Source of the DNA: Agathobaculum butyriciproducens
Lineage (GTDB): Bacteria; Bacillota; Clostridia; Oscillospirales; Butyricicoccaceae
Length of the DNA stretch: 64,000 nt
Direction: 5' to 3'
Assembly: GCA_003096535.1 (NCBI GenBank)
Contig: QEKJ01000014.1
Location: 1-64,000, forward strand
How positions within the stretch are numbered: position 1 is the stretch's first letter; the number at the start of each line of letters is the position of its first letter. Of this stretch, positions 1 through 9,452 are shown piece by piece. The translations under genes were made by a program, and so were the position numbers. Below the pieces are notes generated by a model that did no database searches, had not been told where the DNA came from, and worked only from the letters and a program-made list of their open reading frames with translations.

Positions 1-75
1 AGGTTGATAGGTCAGGAGTGGAAGTGCAGTAATGTATGGAGCGGACTGATACTAATAGGCCGAGGGCTTGACCTT
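1..75 (+). rRNA. 23S rRNA, 3' end (partial)
   Basis: The first 75 bases match the universally conserved 3' tail of 23S rRNA, including the stretch around gcggactgatactaatagg and the terminal ggcttgacc. The rest of the gene lies left of the window. Transcription is rightward, into the 5S gene. Confidence 0.93.
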
Positions 76-150
76 AAATGTTAGGTAACCTCGAAGAAAA
101 AAGCATTGCGAGTAGGATTGTTCAGTTTTGAGGGTGTAAATCTTCAAAAG

Positions 151-265
<115 letters not shown>

Positions 266-270
266 ATCTA

Positions 271-297
271 AGCAGCAACGAAAGTTGCTGCTTTTTC
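271..297 (+). terminator. Intrinsic terminator of the rRNA operon
   Basis: A 9-bp perfect stem agcagcaac/gttgctgct with a gaaa tetraloop is followed by a T run. It lies immediately after 5S. Confidence 0.92.
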
Positions 298-322
298 TAT
301 ACTACTGAGAGGAAAAGCGCCG

Positions 323-967
323 ATGTATCAGTATATTTTATTTGATTTGGATGGCACACTTACCGATTCACGCGAGGGCATTACTAAATCGGTGCAGTAT
401 GCGCTGGATAAAATGGGCATCCACGAGCCGGAGCTGAAACCGCTGGAACGCTTTATCGGTCCTCCGCTGTACGATGAGTTCCGCCGCAGCTATGGATTTG
501 ACGACGCGCAGGCCAAGCAGGCCATTGCGTTTTACCGCGAGCGGTTCGGTGTGGTAGGCTGGAAGGAGAACATGCTCTACAACGGGATTCCGGAGCTGCT
601 GAAGGCATTGACGGACGCCGGAAAGACCCTGTCTACTGCATCGTCCAAACCAGCGTTTTTCATTGATAAAATCGTCAAATATTTTAATATTGACCAGTAT
701 TTTACCGTGGTTTCCGGCGCAACGCTGGATGGCACGATCGGCACGAAGGCACAGGTTACGCAGCAGGCGCTCGACCGTCTGCGGGTGCAGGATCTGTCAC
801 AGGCTGTGCTGGTCGGTGACCGCCTGCACGACGTGGAAGGCGCGAAGCAATGCGGCATTGACTGCATCGGCGTGACGTTCGGCTTTGGCGACCGCGAGGA
901 GCTGGAGGACGCAGGCGCGAAGCATGTGGTCGACCGTGTGGAAGAGCTGCTGCCGCTGCTGCTCTGA
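323..967 (+). CDS. HAD-superfamily phosphatase (phosphoglycolate phosphatase-like)
   Basis: A 214-residue haloacid-dehalogenase hydrolase. Motif I is DLDGTLTD at residues 8-15, where the first Asp is the nucleophile and the second the acid/base. Motif II is the Ser in the TASSKP segment near residue 98, and motif IV is VGDRLHD near residue 168. The inserted helical cap between motifs I and II is typical of the Gph/PpaX subfamily. It probably hydrolyses a small phosphate ester in the cytosol; the substrate cannot be read from sequence. The ATG is preceded by GAGAGG. It stands alone between the rRNA terminator and its own terminator. Confidence 0.85.
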   Translation: MYQYILFDLDGTLTDSREGITKSVQYALDKMGIHEPELKPLERFIGPPLYDEFRRSYGFDDAQAKQAIAFYRERFGVVGWKENMLYNGIPELLKALTDAGKTLSTASSKPAFFIDKIVKYFNIDQYFTVVSGATLDGTIGTKAQVTQQALDRLRVQDLSQAVLVGDRLHDVEGAKQCGIDCIGVTFGFGDREELEDAGAKHVVDRVEELLPLLL

Positions 968-975
968 ATTCCCAT

Positions 976-1004
976 AAAAAGCTGTCTTTTGAGACAGCTT
1001 TTTT
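976..1004 (+). terminator. Intrinsic terminator after the HAD gene
   Basis: Stem agctgtct/agacagct with a TTTG loop, preceded by A5 and followed by T6, starting 9 nt after the stop codon. Confidence 0.9.
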
Positions 1005-1126
1005 GTGTTTTCGGGCAGAGAAAACCGCGCAAAAATCTGCAAATTATGCAGGTTTTCTCTCCTATTATGGGGCACATTGTGCTATAATATAAACTGAATA
1101 AAAGTGCATTGAAAGGAGTTCTCTCC

Positions 1127-3055
1127 GTGGCAGATATTACCGTACAAAACCTGACCAAATATTATGGTGACCGCCTGATCCTCAAGGACATCTCGTTCGA
1201 CATTCAGCCGGGCGAAAAGGTTGCTATTTTAGGCGCAAACGGCGCCGGAAAGACCACTTTGCTTAATATTTTGACCGGCCGGCTGTCGTATGACGGCGGA
1301 CACGTTGCGTTCGGACAGGGACGAACCGCCGGTGTCATTGACCAGATGCCGGATTTTCCGCCGGAATCCACCGTGGAGGACATTCTCCGTTTGGCGTTCA
1401 AGGAGTCCGACGAAGTTGCGGCAGCAATGGATGCGCTGACCGACGAAATGACGCGCAAGCCGGATGACGCATCGCTGCTCAAGCGCTACGCGCAGCTGGA
1501 AACGCGGCTGGAAATCCTCGGCGGCTATAACCGCGATTACGAGATCAACCGCGTATGCAACGGTCTTGAAATCGCGCAGGAAATGCGTTCGCAGAAGTTT
1601 GACCTACTCTCCGGCGGCGAAAAAACGCGCATCAACCTCGCCCGCATCATTCTTGAGCAGACCGATGTGCTGCTGCTCGATGAGCCGACCAACCACCTCG
1701 ATATGGACGCTGTGGACTGGCTGGGCAATTACCTCGAGAATTACCGCGGCACCGTGCTCATTATCTCGCATGACCGCTGGTTTATCGATCAGTGCTGCGA
1801 CCGCGTGATTGAAATCCACGATTGCACCTGCGATTTCTACAACGGCAACTACTCGTATTATGCAGTTGAGCGCGAGCGCCGCCGTGAGGAGCAGCTCAAG
1901 CACCACGAGCATGAGCTGGCCGAGAAAAAACGTCTGGAGGCGACCGCGCGTTCCATGCACGAGCACGGCACCGAGCATCTGGCGAAGCGTGCCGCGTCTA
2001 TCGAGAAGCGCATTGCGCGTATGAAGGTCACTGACCGACCCAAGACCGACAAAAAGATGACCGTCACGTTTGGTGACCCGAACTACGAGACCGAGGAAGT
2101 GCTCAAGATTCGCGATATTACAAAAAGTTATGACGGACGAGAAATATTACACAATGTATCGTTCAACATCCGCAACCGCGAGCGCGTTGCGCTGCTTGGC
2201 GCAAACGGTGCCGGAAAGACCACTATGCTGAAAATCCTGCTCGGCGAGGAAGTGCCGGATGGCGGCGTCATCCGCAAGGGCGTTGGACTCAAGCCGGCGT
2301 ATCTGCCGCAGCAGGTGTATTTTGCCAATCCGCACCGCAACCTCATCGACACGCTCATCTACGACAAGAATGTATCCATGCAGGTGGCGCGAAACCGGCT
2401 CGGTTCGTTCCAGTTTACCGGTGAAACCCAGCTGAAAACCGTAGATATGCTGTCCGGCGGTGAGAAAAGCCGTTTGCGCCTATGCGAGCTGATGTACGAT
2501 CCGCTCAATCTGCTCATCCTCGACGAGCCGACCAACCACCTTGACCTTGCATCCCGCGAGTGGATTGAGGAGGCGGTTGAGGCATTCGACGGCACGCTGC
2601 TGTTTGTTTCGCATGACCGCTACTTCGTCGAGCGCTTTGCAACCCGCGTGCTGTATCTCGAAAACGGTCACCTGACCGATTTTATCGGCTCGTACAGCGC
2701 GTTCCTTGACTGGCGAGCCAAGGGCGGCGGCGCACTGCCGGAAGCGACTCCTGCACCGGCGCCCAAGAAGAAAAAGGCCGCTGTGCCGACGCTGGACGAT
2801 GTGCCCAAGCCGCCTGAGAAGCCAAAGCGCACCGGCGGCACCAAGAATCTGCAGAAGCTGCTGAACACGCTCGAGCGCGAGATTTCGCAGCTGGAAACCC
2901 AGTCGTCCGACCTCGAACAGCAGATGGTGGACGCGGCATCGGATTCCGGCAAGCTGCTCGAACTGATGACTGAAAAGGAAGACTGTGACGAAAAACTCGC
3001 CGCAAAAATGGACGAATGGGAAGCCGTTGCGGCTGAGTTGGAGGAACTGCAATGA
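1127..3055 (+). CDS. ABC-F family ATPase (ribosome-associated, EttA/Uup-like)
   Basis: A soluble protein with two ABC ATPase domains and no membrane segments. The first domain has Walker A GANGAGKTT at residues 36-44, signature LSGGE and Walker B LLLDEPTNHLD. The second repeats GANGAGKTT, LSGGE and LILDEPTNHLD after a charged inter-domain linker. The C-terminus has a Lys/Pro-rich stretch and then a coiled coil, as in Uup/YdiF-type ABC-F proteins that act on ribosomes. The GTG start at 1127 is chosen because AAAGGAG at 1112-1118 is well spaced; the upstream in-frame TTG lies within that ribosome site. Its stop overlaps the next start in ATGA, so the two are translationally coupled. Confidence 0.92.
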   Translation: MADITVQNLTKYYGDRLILKDISFDIQPGEKVAILGANGAGKTTLLNILTGRLSYDGGHVAFGQGRTAGVIDQMPDFPPESTVEDILRLAFKESDEVAAAMDALTDEMTRKPDDASLLKRYAQLETRLEILGGYNRDYEINRVCNGLEIAQEMRSQKFDLLSGGEKTRINLARIILEQTDVLLLDEPTNHLDMDAVDWLGNYLENYRGTVLIISHDRWFIDQCCDRVIEIHDCTCDFYNGNYSYYAVERERRREEQLKHHEHELAEKKRLEATARSMHEHGTEHLAKRAASIEKRIARMKVTDRPKTDKKMTVTFGDPNYETEEVLKIRDITKSYDGREILHNVSFNIRNRERVALLGANGAGKTTMLKILLGEEVPDGGVIRKGVGLKPAYLPQQVYFANPHRNLIDTLIYDKNVSMQVARNRLGSFQFTGETQLKTVDMLSGGEKSRLRLCELMYDPLNLLILDEPTNHLDLASREWIEEAVEAFDGTLLFVSHDRYFVERFATRVLYLENGHLTDFIGSYSAFLDWRAKGGGALPEATPAPAPKKKKAAVPTLDDVPKPPEKPKRTGGTKNLQKLLNTLEREISQLETQSSDLEQQMVDAASDSGKLLELMTEKEDCDEKLAAKMDEWEAVAAELEELQ

Positions 3056-3807
3056 AAGAAAAAAGGGTATGGATAGGGCTTGCGGTGCTGTTTGCTGTCA
3101 TTGGCGTGCCGCAGCTGTTCTGGAAGCCGTCGCGGTTCGGCGGTATTTTCCTGCTGGCGCTCGCTATCGGCTGTATGGGGGAATGGCTGATGCTTTGCGG
3201 ACGCGAAAAGCATAAGGCGTGCCGCATTTTGTCGCGCGTGGGACGCGTACTGTTTGCATTGTTCGTGCTGTCGTTTGCGGCGGTGCAGGTGTTTGTGATC
3301 GGCATAGCATTCGACGAGGATGACCCGTCAGCTGCGCCGCAGGCGGATTGCTATCTGGTGCTGGGTGCGCTCGTCAATCCGAACGGACAGCCGTCGGCGG
3401 CTCTGGCGGCACGATGCGATACAGCAATCGCGGTGCTGAACGTCAATCCGGGCAGTCAGGCCATCCTGTGCGGCGGTCAGGGCGGCGATGAGCCGCGCAC
3501 CGAAGCTGCAGCCATGCAGGATTACATGATCGCGCACGGTGCAGACGCAGAACGGCTGATCCTGGAGGACAAGTCGAGCACGACCATCCAGAATATCGCC
3601 AACGCAAAAAAGCTGCTGCCCGAGGGCGCAGCTGTTGCCGTAATTACAAATGATTATCATCTTGCCCGCGCACGCCGCCTGCTGGCGCATGCTGGTCTGG
3701 GTGACGCAGGCGTTCCCGCGAAAACGCCGTATCCGGGGCAGTGGATGGCGGTAAGGTGCCGCGAATACTGCTCCATCATGGGATTGATGTTCACCGGACG
3801 CTGGTAA
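3052..3807 (+). CDS. YdcF/SanA-family (DUF218) membrane protein
   Basis: A 251-residue protein. The N-terminal 80 residues hold two or three hydrophobic segments. They are followed by a DUF218 domain with the typical features: YLVLGA, the CGGQGGDEPRTEA stretch, the LEDKSSTT motif and a late ITNDYHLARA block. DUF218 proteins are linked to envelope polysaccharide or peptidoglycan metabolism, but the reaction is unsettled. The start overlaps the ABC-F stop by 4 nt. Confidence 0.85.
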   Translation: MKEKRVWIGLAVLFAVIGVPQLFWKPSRFGGIFLLALAIGCMGEWLMLCGREKHKACRILSRVGRVLFALFVLSFAAVQVFVIGIAFDEDDPSAAPQADCYLVLGALVNPNGQPSAALAARCDTAIAVLNVNPGSQAILCGGQGGDEPRTEAAAMQDYMIAHGADAERLILEDKSSTTIQNIANAKKLLPEGAAVAVITNDYHLARARRLLAHAGLGDAGVPAKTPYPGQWMAVRCREYCSIMGLMFTGRW

Positions 3808-3856
3808 ACGCAATTTTAATGAATTTTCCGTGCTTCACACGATTTGGAGATAGAGT

Positions 3857-4921
3857 ATGTTTGAAAAACTGAAAGTCTTAGCGGCGCGGCTGGATGAGCT
3901 GGAAATACGGCTTTCCGCGCCGGATTTATACGACGACCCCGACCGGGCGGCTAAGCTGCTGCGTGAGCGCAACGAACTTGAGCCAATCGTCACCGCGTTC
4001 CGCGAATACGAGCAGGCACAGCGCACGCTCGCGGACGCGACCGAAATGCTGTCCGACCCGGACATGAAGGAGCTGGCGCAGGAGGAGCTGCAACAGGCCA
4101 AGAGCGACATTGCCCGTCTGGAGGACGAACTGAAAATCCTGCTGCTGCCCAAGGACCCGAACGACGAGAAGAATATCTACGTTGAGATTCGCGGCGGTGC
4201 AGGCGGCGAGGAAAGCGCGCTGTTCGCGGCCGACCTGTACCGAATGTACACGATGTACGCCGATAAGCGCGGCTGGCAGACCGAGGTCATGAACAAATCC
4301 GAGACCGAGCTGGGCGGCTACAAGGAGATCGTGTTCCGCGTGGCAGGCGATAAGGTGTACTCGCGGCTCAAGTTCGAGAGCGGCGTACACCGCGTGCAGC
4401 GTGTGCCCGAGACCGAAAGTCAGGGCCGCGTGCACACCTCGACAACCACCGTGGCTGTCCTTCCCGAAGCGGAGGAACTCGACTTCTATATCGACCCGAA
4501 GGATTTACGCATCGACACGTTCCGCGCCTCCGGCGCGGGCGGTCAGCACATTAACAAGACCTCGTCCGCCATCCGCGTGACGCATATCCCGACCAACACG
4601 GTCGTCGAGTGTCAGGACGAGCGCAGCCAGCACAAGAACAAGGAGAAAGCGCTGTCCGTGCTGCGTTCGCGGCTGTACGAGGCCGAGGTGGAAAAGCAGC
4701 GTGCTGCCATCGCCGCTGACCGCAAAAGTCAGGTCGGCACCGGCGACCGCTCGGAGCGCATCCGCACCTACAATTTCCCGGAGAATCGCGTGTCCGATCA
4801 CCGCATCAAGCGGACCATCTACAAGCTGGATCAGTTCCTGAACGGCGATATGGACGAGATTTTAGACGCACTCATCGCGGCTGACACAGCGGAAAAGCTG
4901 AAAGAGCAGAGCGAAATGTAA
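3857..4921 (+). CDS. prfA: Peptide chain release factor 1
   Basis: A 354-residue class I release factor reading UAA/UAG. The GAGGQHINK segment carries the GGQ loop that triggers peptidyl-tRNA hydrolysis. The stop-codon recognition tripeptide sits in [10 protein letters not shown] (PET, the RF1-type PxT; RF2 would have SPF). Full length for the family. It is not next to prmC here, whose product methylates this Gln; prmC is at 22.2 kb. Confidence 0.96.
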   Translation: MFEKLKVLAARLDELEIRLSAPDLYDDPDRAAKLLRERNELEPIVTAFREYEQAQRTLADATEMLSDPDMKELAQEELQQAKSDIARLEDELKILLLPKDPNDEKNIYVEIRGGAGGEESALFAADLYRMYTMYADKRGWQTEVMNKSETELGGYKEIVFRVAGDKVYSRLKFESGVHRVQRVPETESQGRVHTSTTTVAVLPEAEELDFYIDPKDLRIDTFRASGAGGQHINKTSSAIRVTHIPTNTVVECQDERSQHKNKEKALSVLRSRLYEAEVEKQRAAIAADRKSQVGTGDRSERIRTYNFPENRVSDHRIKRTIYKLDQFLNGDMDEILDALIAADTAEKLKEQSEM

Positions 4922-4923
4922 CC

Positions 4924-5316
4924 TTAAAACTGGATTTTGTCTTCTTCATCGTCCCAGTCGCCCCACTTGTCCTCGGTCTGGCTCTTCAACTCAGCATTCA
5001 GATCGGACATGTCGCCGAATTCTACGCGGCAGATGATCTTGGTGCAGGTGGTGAACAGCACACGGACGTAAAACCGCTTGGGCATGCGCTCGTAAATGCG
5101 CGACGCGCTCTCCGTGCCGCCGGCCTTGGTCTGCGGGCTGTTGGCGATGTAGCCCACCTTGCCGATGTACGGCAGGAATGCACGGATGGCATCGCTGTCA
5201 TACGGATTGCCCGGCTCCTTGATGCATCGGATAAGATTGCCGATCTTGAACGGTTCGAGGCCGTAATAGTGCTTAAAACCTGTTATCGTGACGAAAATGT
5301 TCTTGTTTTTTGCCAT
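4924..5316 (-). CDS. Stand-alone HIRAN-domain protein
   Basis: A 130-residue protein almost entirely made of a HIRAN-like domain. Visible features are ITGFKHYYG, KEPGNPYDSDAI, GKVGYIANS and the GTESASRIY block. HIRAN domains bind DNA ends or stalled-fork structures when attached to helicases; stand-alone copies in Firmicutes are uncharacterised. The tail is strongly acidic (WGDWDDEEDK). ATG 5316 is preferred over an upstream GTG because AAAGGAG lies 8 nt before it. It is convergent with prfA, with 2 nt between the stops. Confidence 0.75.
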   Translation of the reverse strand: MAKNKNIFVTITGFKHYYGLEPFKIGNLIRCIKEPGNPYDSDAIRAFLPYIGKVGYIANSPQTKAGGTESASRIYERMPKRFYVRVLFTTCTKIICRVEFGDMSDLNAELKSQTEDKWGDWDDEEDKIQF

Positions 5317-5450
5317 GCGAAGCACTCCTTTCTTTTATGATTGGAGTATAGCATGGTGAATGTCCGATAAACATCTCTTTGGCGGGAAACGGCATTGTCA
5401 CCAAAGTGGAAGAAAAAGACCATTGATACCATAAATGGAAGTGTAAACTG

Positions 5451-6476
5451 ATGAAAACAACTCTTTTGACACCGGAAACCGACGAAAACGCGGTAAAAAC
5501 CGCCGCAGAGCTCATTCGAGCGGGCGAGGTCGTCGGCATGCCGACCGAAACCGTGTACGGCCTTGCGGCGAATGCGCTGAACGGCGAGGCGGTAAAGAAA
5601 ATTTTCCTCGCGAAAGGCCGTCCGCAGGATAACCCGCTGATCGTCCACATCGCGGACTTTGACCAGATTTACGACCTGTGTCCGGCGGTTCCGCCGCAGG
5701 CCAAGCTGCTTGCAGACGCATTCTGGCCGGGTCCGCTGACCATGATTGTGCCCAAGGGCGACTGCATCCCGGACGAGGTTTCGTGCGGACTGGACACCGT
5801 GGGCATCCGCCTGCCGTCGCACCCGATGGCGCGGGCGCTCATTCACGAGAGCGGCGTACCGCTGGCAGCACCGTCCGCGAATACTTCGGGCAGACCGTCC
5901 ACGACCACGGCGGCGCACGTTATGCACGATATGGACGGCAAGATCGCGGCCGTATTGGACGGCGGCGCGTGCGGCGTCGGTGTGGAAAGCACGGTAATCA
6001 CGCTCGCGCTCGAGCGTCCGCGCCTGCTGCGTCCGGGCGGCATCACGCTCGAGCAGCTGCGCTCGGTGCTCGGTGAGGTGGATGTTGACCGCGCCCTGTA
6101 CGAGAAGATCGGAGATGACGTGAAGGTGTCGGCGCCCGGCATGAAATACCGACATTATGCGCCGAAAGCGCCCGTAACGGTCGTGCGCGGCAACCCGCAG
6201 GACACGGCAAAGTACATTGCAGCGCATATCGGGGACTCCACCGGCGTGCTGTGCTTTGATGAGTACAAGAATATGTTCCCGAACTGCATCGTGGAGTGCT
6301 TCGGCTCGAGGGACGATCTTGGTGCACAGGCGCGCGAGGTATTCGACCGCCTGCGGGCGTTCGATGATACCAGCGTAACGCAGATTTGGGCGCAGTGCCC
6401 CTCAGATGAAGGTCTCGGTCTTGCAGTGGCGAACCGGATTAAGAAGGCGGCGGGATTCTCGATTATTGAGGTGTAA
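5451..6476 (+). CDS. L-threonylcarbamoyladenylate synthase (Sua5/YwlC type)
   Basis: A 341-residue protein with an N-terminal YrdC domain (GMPTETVYGLA, KGRPQDNPLIVH, FWPGPLT, APSANTSGRPS) and a C-terminal Sua5 domain after the PGMKYRHYAP linker. It makes threonylcarbamoyl-AMP from threonine, bicarbonate and ATP, the first step of t6A37 modification in ANN-decoding tRNAs. The length fits Sua5 rather than the short TsaC. The DUF4268 gene starts 2 nt after its stop. Confidence 0.93.
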   Translation: MKTTLLTPETDENAVKTAAELIRAGEVVGMPTETVYGLAANALNGEAVKKIFLAKGRPQDNPLIVHIADFDQIYDLCPAVPPQAKLLADAFWPGPLTMIVPKGDCIPDEVSCGLDTVGIRLPSHPMARALIHESGVPLAAPSANTSGRPSTTTAAHVMHDMDGKIAAVLDGGACGVGVESTVITLALERPRLLRPGGITLEQLRSVLGEVDVDRALYEKIGDDVKVSAPGMKYRHYAPKAPVTVVRGNPQDTAKYIAAHIGDSTGVLCFDEYKNMFPNCIVECFGSRDDLGAQAREVFDRLRAFDDTSVTQIWAQCPSDEGLGLAVANRIKKAAGFSIIEV

Positions 6477-6478
6477 AA

Positions 6479-7417
6479 ATGAATATACAACTGGCTGATT
6501 TGAAGCGGGAATATGATTTGCGAACGGTTTGGCCTAATGAAGCATACGATTTTACACCTTGGCTGGAAAATAATCTGAATTTACTGGGCGAAGCTATCGG
6601 TGTTGATTTGTGTTTTCGTGAGCGTGAATCGGCCGTAGGCAAGTTCAGCTTGGATATATTGGCTTCTGAAGAAGGAACCGATAATACCGTTGTGATCGAA
6701 AATCAACTGGAAAGTTCCAACCATACACATTTGGGTCAATTGCTGACCTATGCGGCTGGTAAAAGCGCAAAAATCATTGTATGGATTGTCAAACAGGCAC
6801 GAGAAGAACACCGTCGAGCGATGGAATGGCTGAATGAGCATACAGACGATGAAACGGCGTTTTTCTTGGTGGAAGTGGAATTGTGGAGAATCGGGGATTC
6901 GGCTCCGGCAGTTCATTTTAATATTTTAGAACAGCCTAATAATTGGGCAAAACAAGTAAAGAATATATCTGCAACCGAAGGACAATTGCAATCTCGATTA
7001 CTAAATTACTGGACAGATTTTAACGAATATGCGCAAAGCAACAAAAAGTTTATCGAGTATTTTAAGCTGAAAAAACCTCCGGTCAGGACATGGTACACTT
7101 TTAGCATTGGGGCATCGAGATATTCGCTTTCATTGAATGTCAATACACAGACCAATGAACAACGTGTAGAATTGTATATCAGTGACGATCAAGAGTTTTT
7201 TGAATACTTAGAAAAACATAGAGAAAATATTCAAGCTCAAATAGATATGCAACTCGAGTGGATGGCGCTGCCGAATAAGAAGGCAAGTCGTGTTCGCTTG
7301 CAAAGAAATATTCCGATATTTGACGAAACAAAAAAGGTAGATCAGTTTAACTGGTTTATCAAATATACCATACTTTTATATGATGTTTTCAAACCATATG
7401 TAGAGCAATGGAAGTGA
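6479..7417 (+). CDS. DUF4268-type protein with predicted PD-(D/E)XK nuclease fold
   Basis: A 312-residue protein. The N-terminal half has FSLDILASEE, then VVIENQLESSNHTHLGQLL, the D...ExQ pattern of PD-(D/E)XK nuclease-like domains often annotated DUF4268. The C-terminal half (FSIGASRYSL through DVFKPYVEQW) matches the accessory half of such proteins. The role is unknown; related proteins often sit in accessory or defence contexts. The gene is visibly AT-richer than sua5 and coaE on either side, with AT-ending codons, suggesting transfer. It is packed between them with gaps of 2 and 5 nt. GAGGTG at 6468-6473 is the likely ribosome site. Confidence 0.7.
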   Translation: MNIQLADLKREYDLRTVWPNEAYDFTPWLENNLNLLGEAIGVDLCFRERESAVGKFSLDILASEEGTDNTVVIENQLESSNHTHLGQLLTYAAGKSAKIIVWIVKQAREEHRRAMEWLNEHTDDETAFFLVEVELWRIGDSAPAVHFNILEQPNNWAKQVKNISATEGQLQSRLLNYWTDFNEYAQSNKKFIEYFKLKKPPVRTWYTFSIGASRYSLSLNVNTQTNEQRVELYISDDQEFFEYLEKHRENIQAQIDMQLEWMALPNKKASRVRLQRNIPIFDETKKVDQFNWFIKYTILLYDVFKPYVEQWK

Positions 7418-7422
7418 AACTA

Positions 7423-8007
7423 ATGAAAATCATCGGCTTGACCGGCGGCAGCGGCACAGGCAAAGGCACGGTCGCGGCGCGGATGCGCTCGCTCGGCGCG
7501 GGCTGGGTGGACGCGGATGCCGTCTATCGCACGCTCTGTGCGGAGAACCGAGAAATGCTGTCCGCGCTCGATACCGCCTTCGGCGGCGTAACCGACGCGA
7601 ACGGCGTACTTGACCGTCCGAAACTCGCGAAAATCGTGTTTTCCGACCCTGCAAAGCTGCAGCAGCTCAACGAAATCACCACACCGTATATCCGCAAGGC
7701 GTCTCTCGATGCGATTCACGCGCAGAGCGCGTGTCCCATCGTGCTGTACGATGCGCCGACCCTGTTTGAAGCCGGTGCGGATGACTTCTGCGACAAAATC
7801 ATCGCTGTGCTCGCGCCGCACGACACGCGCGTTGCCCGCATCATCGAGCGGGACGGTCTGTCCAATGAAGCCGCACGCGCCCGCATCGATGCGCAGCCGA
7901 ACGACATGTTTTACCGCGAAAAATGCGATTTTATCATCGAAAACAACGGCGATCTCGATATGCTGTATCGGGACACCGATGCTTTATACAGTCAACTCAT
8001 TAAGTGA
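7423..8007 (+). CDS. coaE: Dephospho-CoA kinase
   Basis: A 194-residue P-loop kinase with GLTGGSGTGKG at the N-terminus, the DADAVYR segment, YDAPTLFEAGADDFCD in the CoaE domain and the RIDAQ lid region. It phosphorylates the 3'-OH of dephospho-CoA, the last step of CoA synthesis. ATG 7423, five bases after the DUF4268 stop, follows a GGAAGTGA ribosome site. The in-frame ATG at 7408 lies inside the preceding gene. The P-loop reads GTGKG rather than the commoner GSGKS. Confidence 0.9.
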   Translation: MKIIGLTGGSGTGKGTVAARMRSLGAGWVDADAVYRTLCAENREMLSALDTAFGGVTDANGVLDRPKLAKIVFSDPAKLQQLNEITTPYIRKASLDAIHAQSACPIVLYDAPTLFEAGADDFCDKIIAVLAPHDTRVARIIERDGLSNEAARARIDAQPNDMFYREKCDFIIENNGDLDMLYRDTDALYSQLIK

Positions 8008-8033
8008 TTCGGATTAAAAAAGGAGAATGCAAC

Positions 8034-9428
8034 ATGACTTCCGAACAGCTTTTTTACGACAAAAAGACCGGCTTTGACCGTCTGACCGACGAGGACAAGC
8101 AGGGCATTCAGACCTACGCCGAGGGTTACAAAAAATTCCTTGACGAGAGCAAAACCGAGCGTGACGCTGTGCTGGAAATCGCCCGCATGGCTGAGAGCAA
8201 GGGCTTCCGTGCCTGGACGCGCGATGACACGCTTCGTCCGGGCGACAAGATCTACCGCATCAACCGTCACAAGGGCATCATGCTGGCTGTTATTGGCGAA
8301 AAGAGCCTCGCCGAGGGCGTGCGCCTGACCGCCGCGCACCTCGATGCGCCGCGTGTTGATATCCGCACCGTGCCGCTGTACGAGGACAACGGCATGGCGT
8401 TCTTCAAGACCCACTACTACGGCGGCATCAAGAAGTATCAGTGGACGGCCATTCCGCTCGAGCTGCGCGGCGTTGTCTGCGTGTGCGAGAACGGCGAGGT
8501 CAAGCGCGTGCAGGTGCGCGTAGGCGACAAGCCGACCGACCCGAAGTTCGTTATCACCGACCTGCTGCCGCACCTTGCTACCGAACAGATGACCCGCAAG
8601 GCGACCGAGGTGATCAAGGGCGAGGGTCTGAACATCCTCATCGGCTCGGTTCCGAGCGAAACCGTGGACGAAAAGTGCAGCGAGAAGATCAAACTCGCCA
8701 TTATGGAGCACCTTAACCGCGAGTACGGCATGACCGAAGCGGATTTCCTGTCTGCAGAGCTGTGCTGTGTTCCGGCGTTCAATGCCTGCGACATCGGCTT
8801 TGACCGCTCGTTTGTTGGCGCGTACGGCCACGACGACCGCGTTTGTTCCTATCCGGCAGCAACCTCTCTGTTCGACCTGACCGAGACTCCGGCACATACC
8901 GGCGTCTGCCTGCTGGTGGACAAGGAGGAGATCGGCTCGGACGGCGTAACCGGCATGCAGTCCCGCGCGTTCGACACCTTTATGGCAGATCTCTGCCGCG
9001 CCCAGGACGTGCTGCTCGACGAGTGCTTTGAGAACTCGGTCTGCCTGTCTGCCGACGTTTGCAATGCCTTTGACCCTAACTATCCGGATGTCTCCGAGAA
9101 GCGCAACGATGCGCGCGCAAACTGCGGCTTCGCGCTCGTCAAGTACACGGGCGCACGCGGCAAGTCCGGCACCTCGGATGCAACCGCCGAGCTGATGGCG
9201 CGCATTCGCTGCATCTTTGACAAGGCGGGCGTTATCTGGCAGACCGGTCAGCTTGGCAAGGTCGATCAGGGCGGCGGCGGCACGGTTGCCATGTACCTTG
9301 CAAACCGCAACATTGACACCGTAGACGCAGGCGTTCCGGTGCTCTCCATGCACGCACCGTTCGAGTGCATTGCCAAGCTGGATCTGTATATGGCATACAA
9401 GGGCTTTGGTGCGTTCTACCGCGATTAA
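8034..9428 (+). CDS. M18-family aminopeptidase
   Basis: A 464-residue dinuclear-zinc aminopeptidase. The metal-binding pattern is visible: AAHLDAPR (His/Asp), DKEEIGSDG (Glu-Glu) and a late SMHAPFE His. The tetrahedral-particle family (DNPEP/ApeA) removes N-terminal residues in the cytosol. ATG 8034 is chosen because AAAGGAG lies at the usual distance; two earlier in-frame starts lack a site. It is 26 nt after coaE and 24 nt before pyrC, so probably one transcript. Confidence 0.92.
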   Translation: MTSEQLFYDKKTGFDRLTDEDKQGIQTYAEGYKKFLDESKTERDAVLEIARMAESKGFRAWTRDDTLRPGDKIYRINRHKGIMLAVIGEKSLAEGVRLTAAHLDAPRVDIRTVPLYEDNGMAFFKTHYYGGIKKYQWTAIPLELRGVVCVCENGEVKRVQVRVGDKPTDPKFVITDLLPHLATEQMTRKATEVIKGEGLNILIGSVPSETVDEKCSEKIKLAIMEHLNREYGMTEADFLSAELCCVPAFNACDIGFDRSFVGAYGHDDRVCSYPAATSLFDLTETPAHTGVCLLVDKEEIGSDGVTGMQSRAFDTFMADLCRAQDVLLDECFENSVCLSADVCNAFDPNYPDVSEKRNDARANCGFALVKYTGARGKSGTSDATAELMARIRCIFDKAGVIWQTGQLGKVDQGGGGTVAMYLANRNIDTVDAGVPVLSMHAPFECIAKLDLYMAYKGFGAFYRD

Positions 9429-9452
9429 ACGAGATAAAACGGAGGTTTTACC

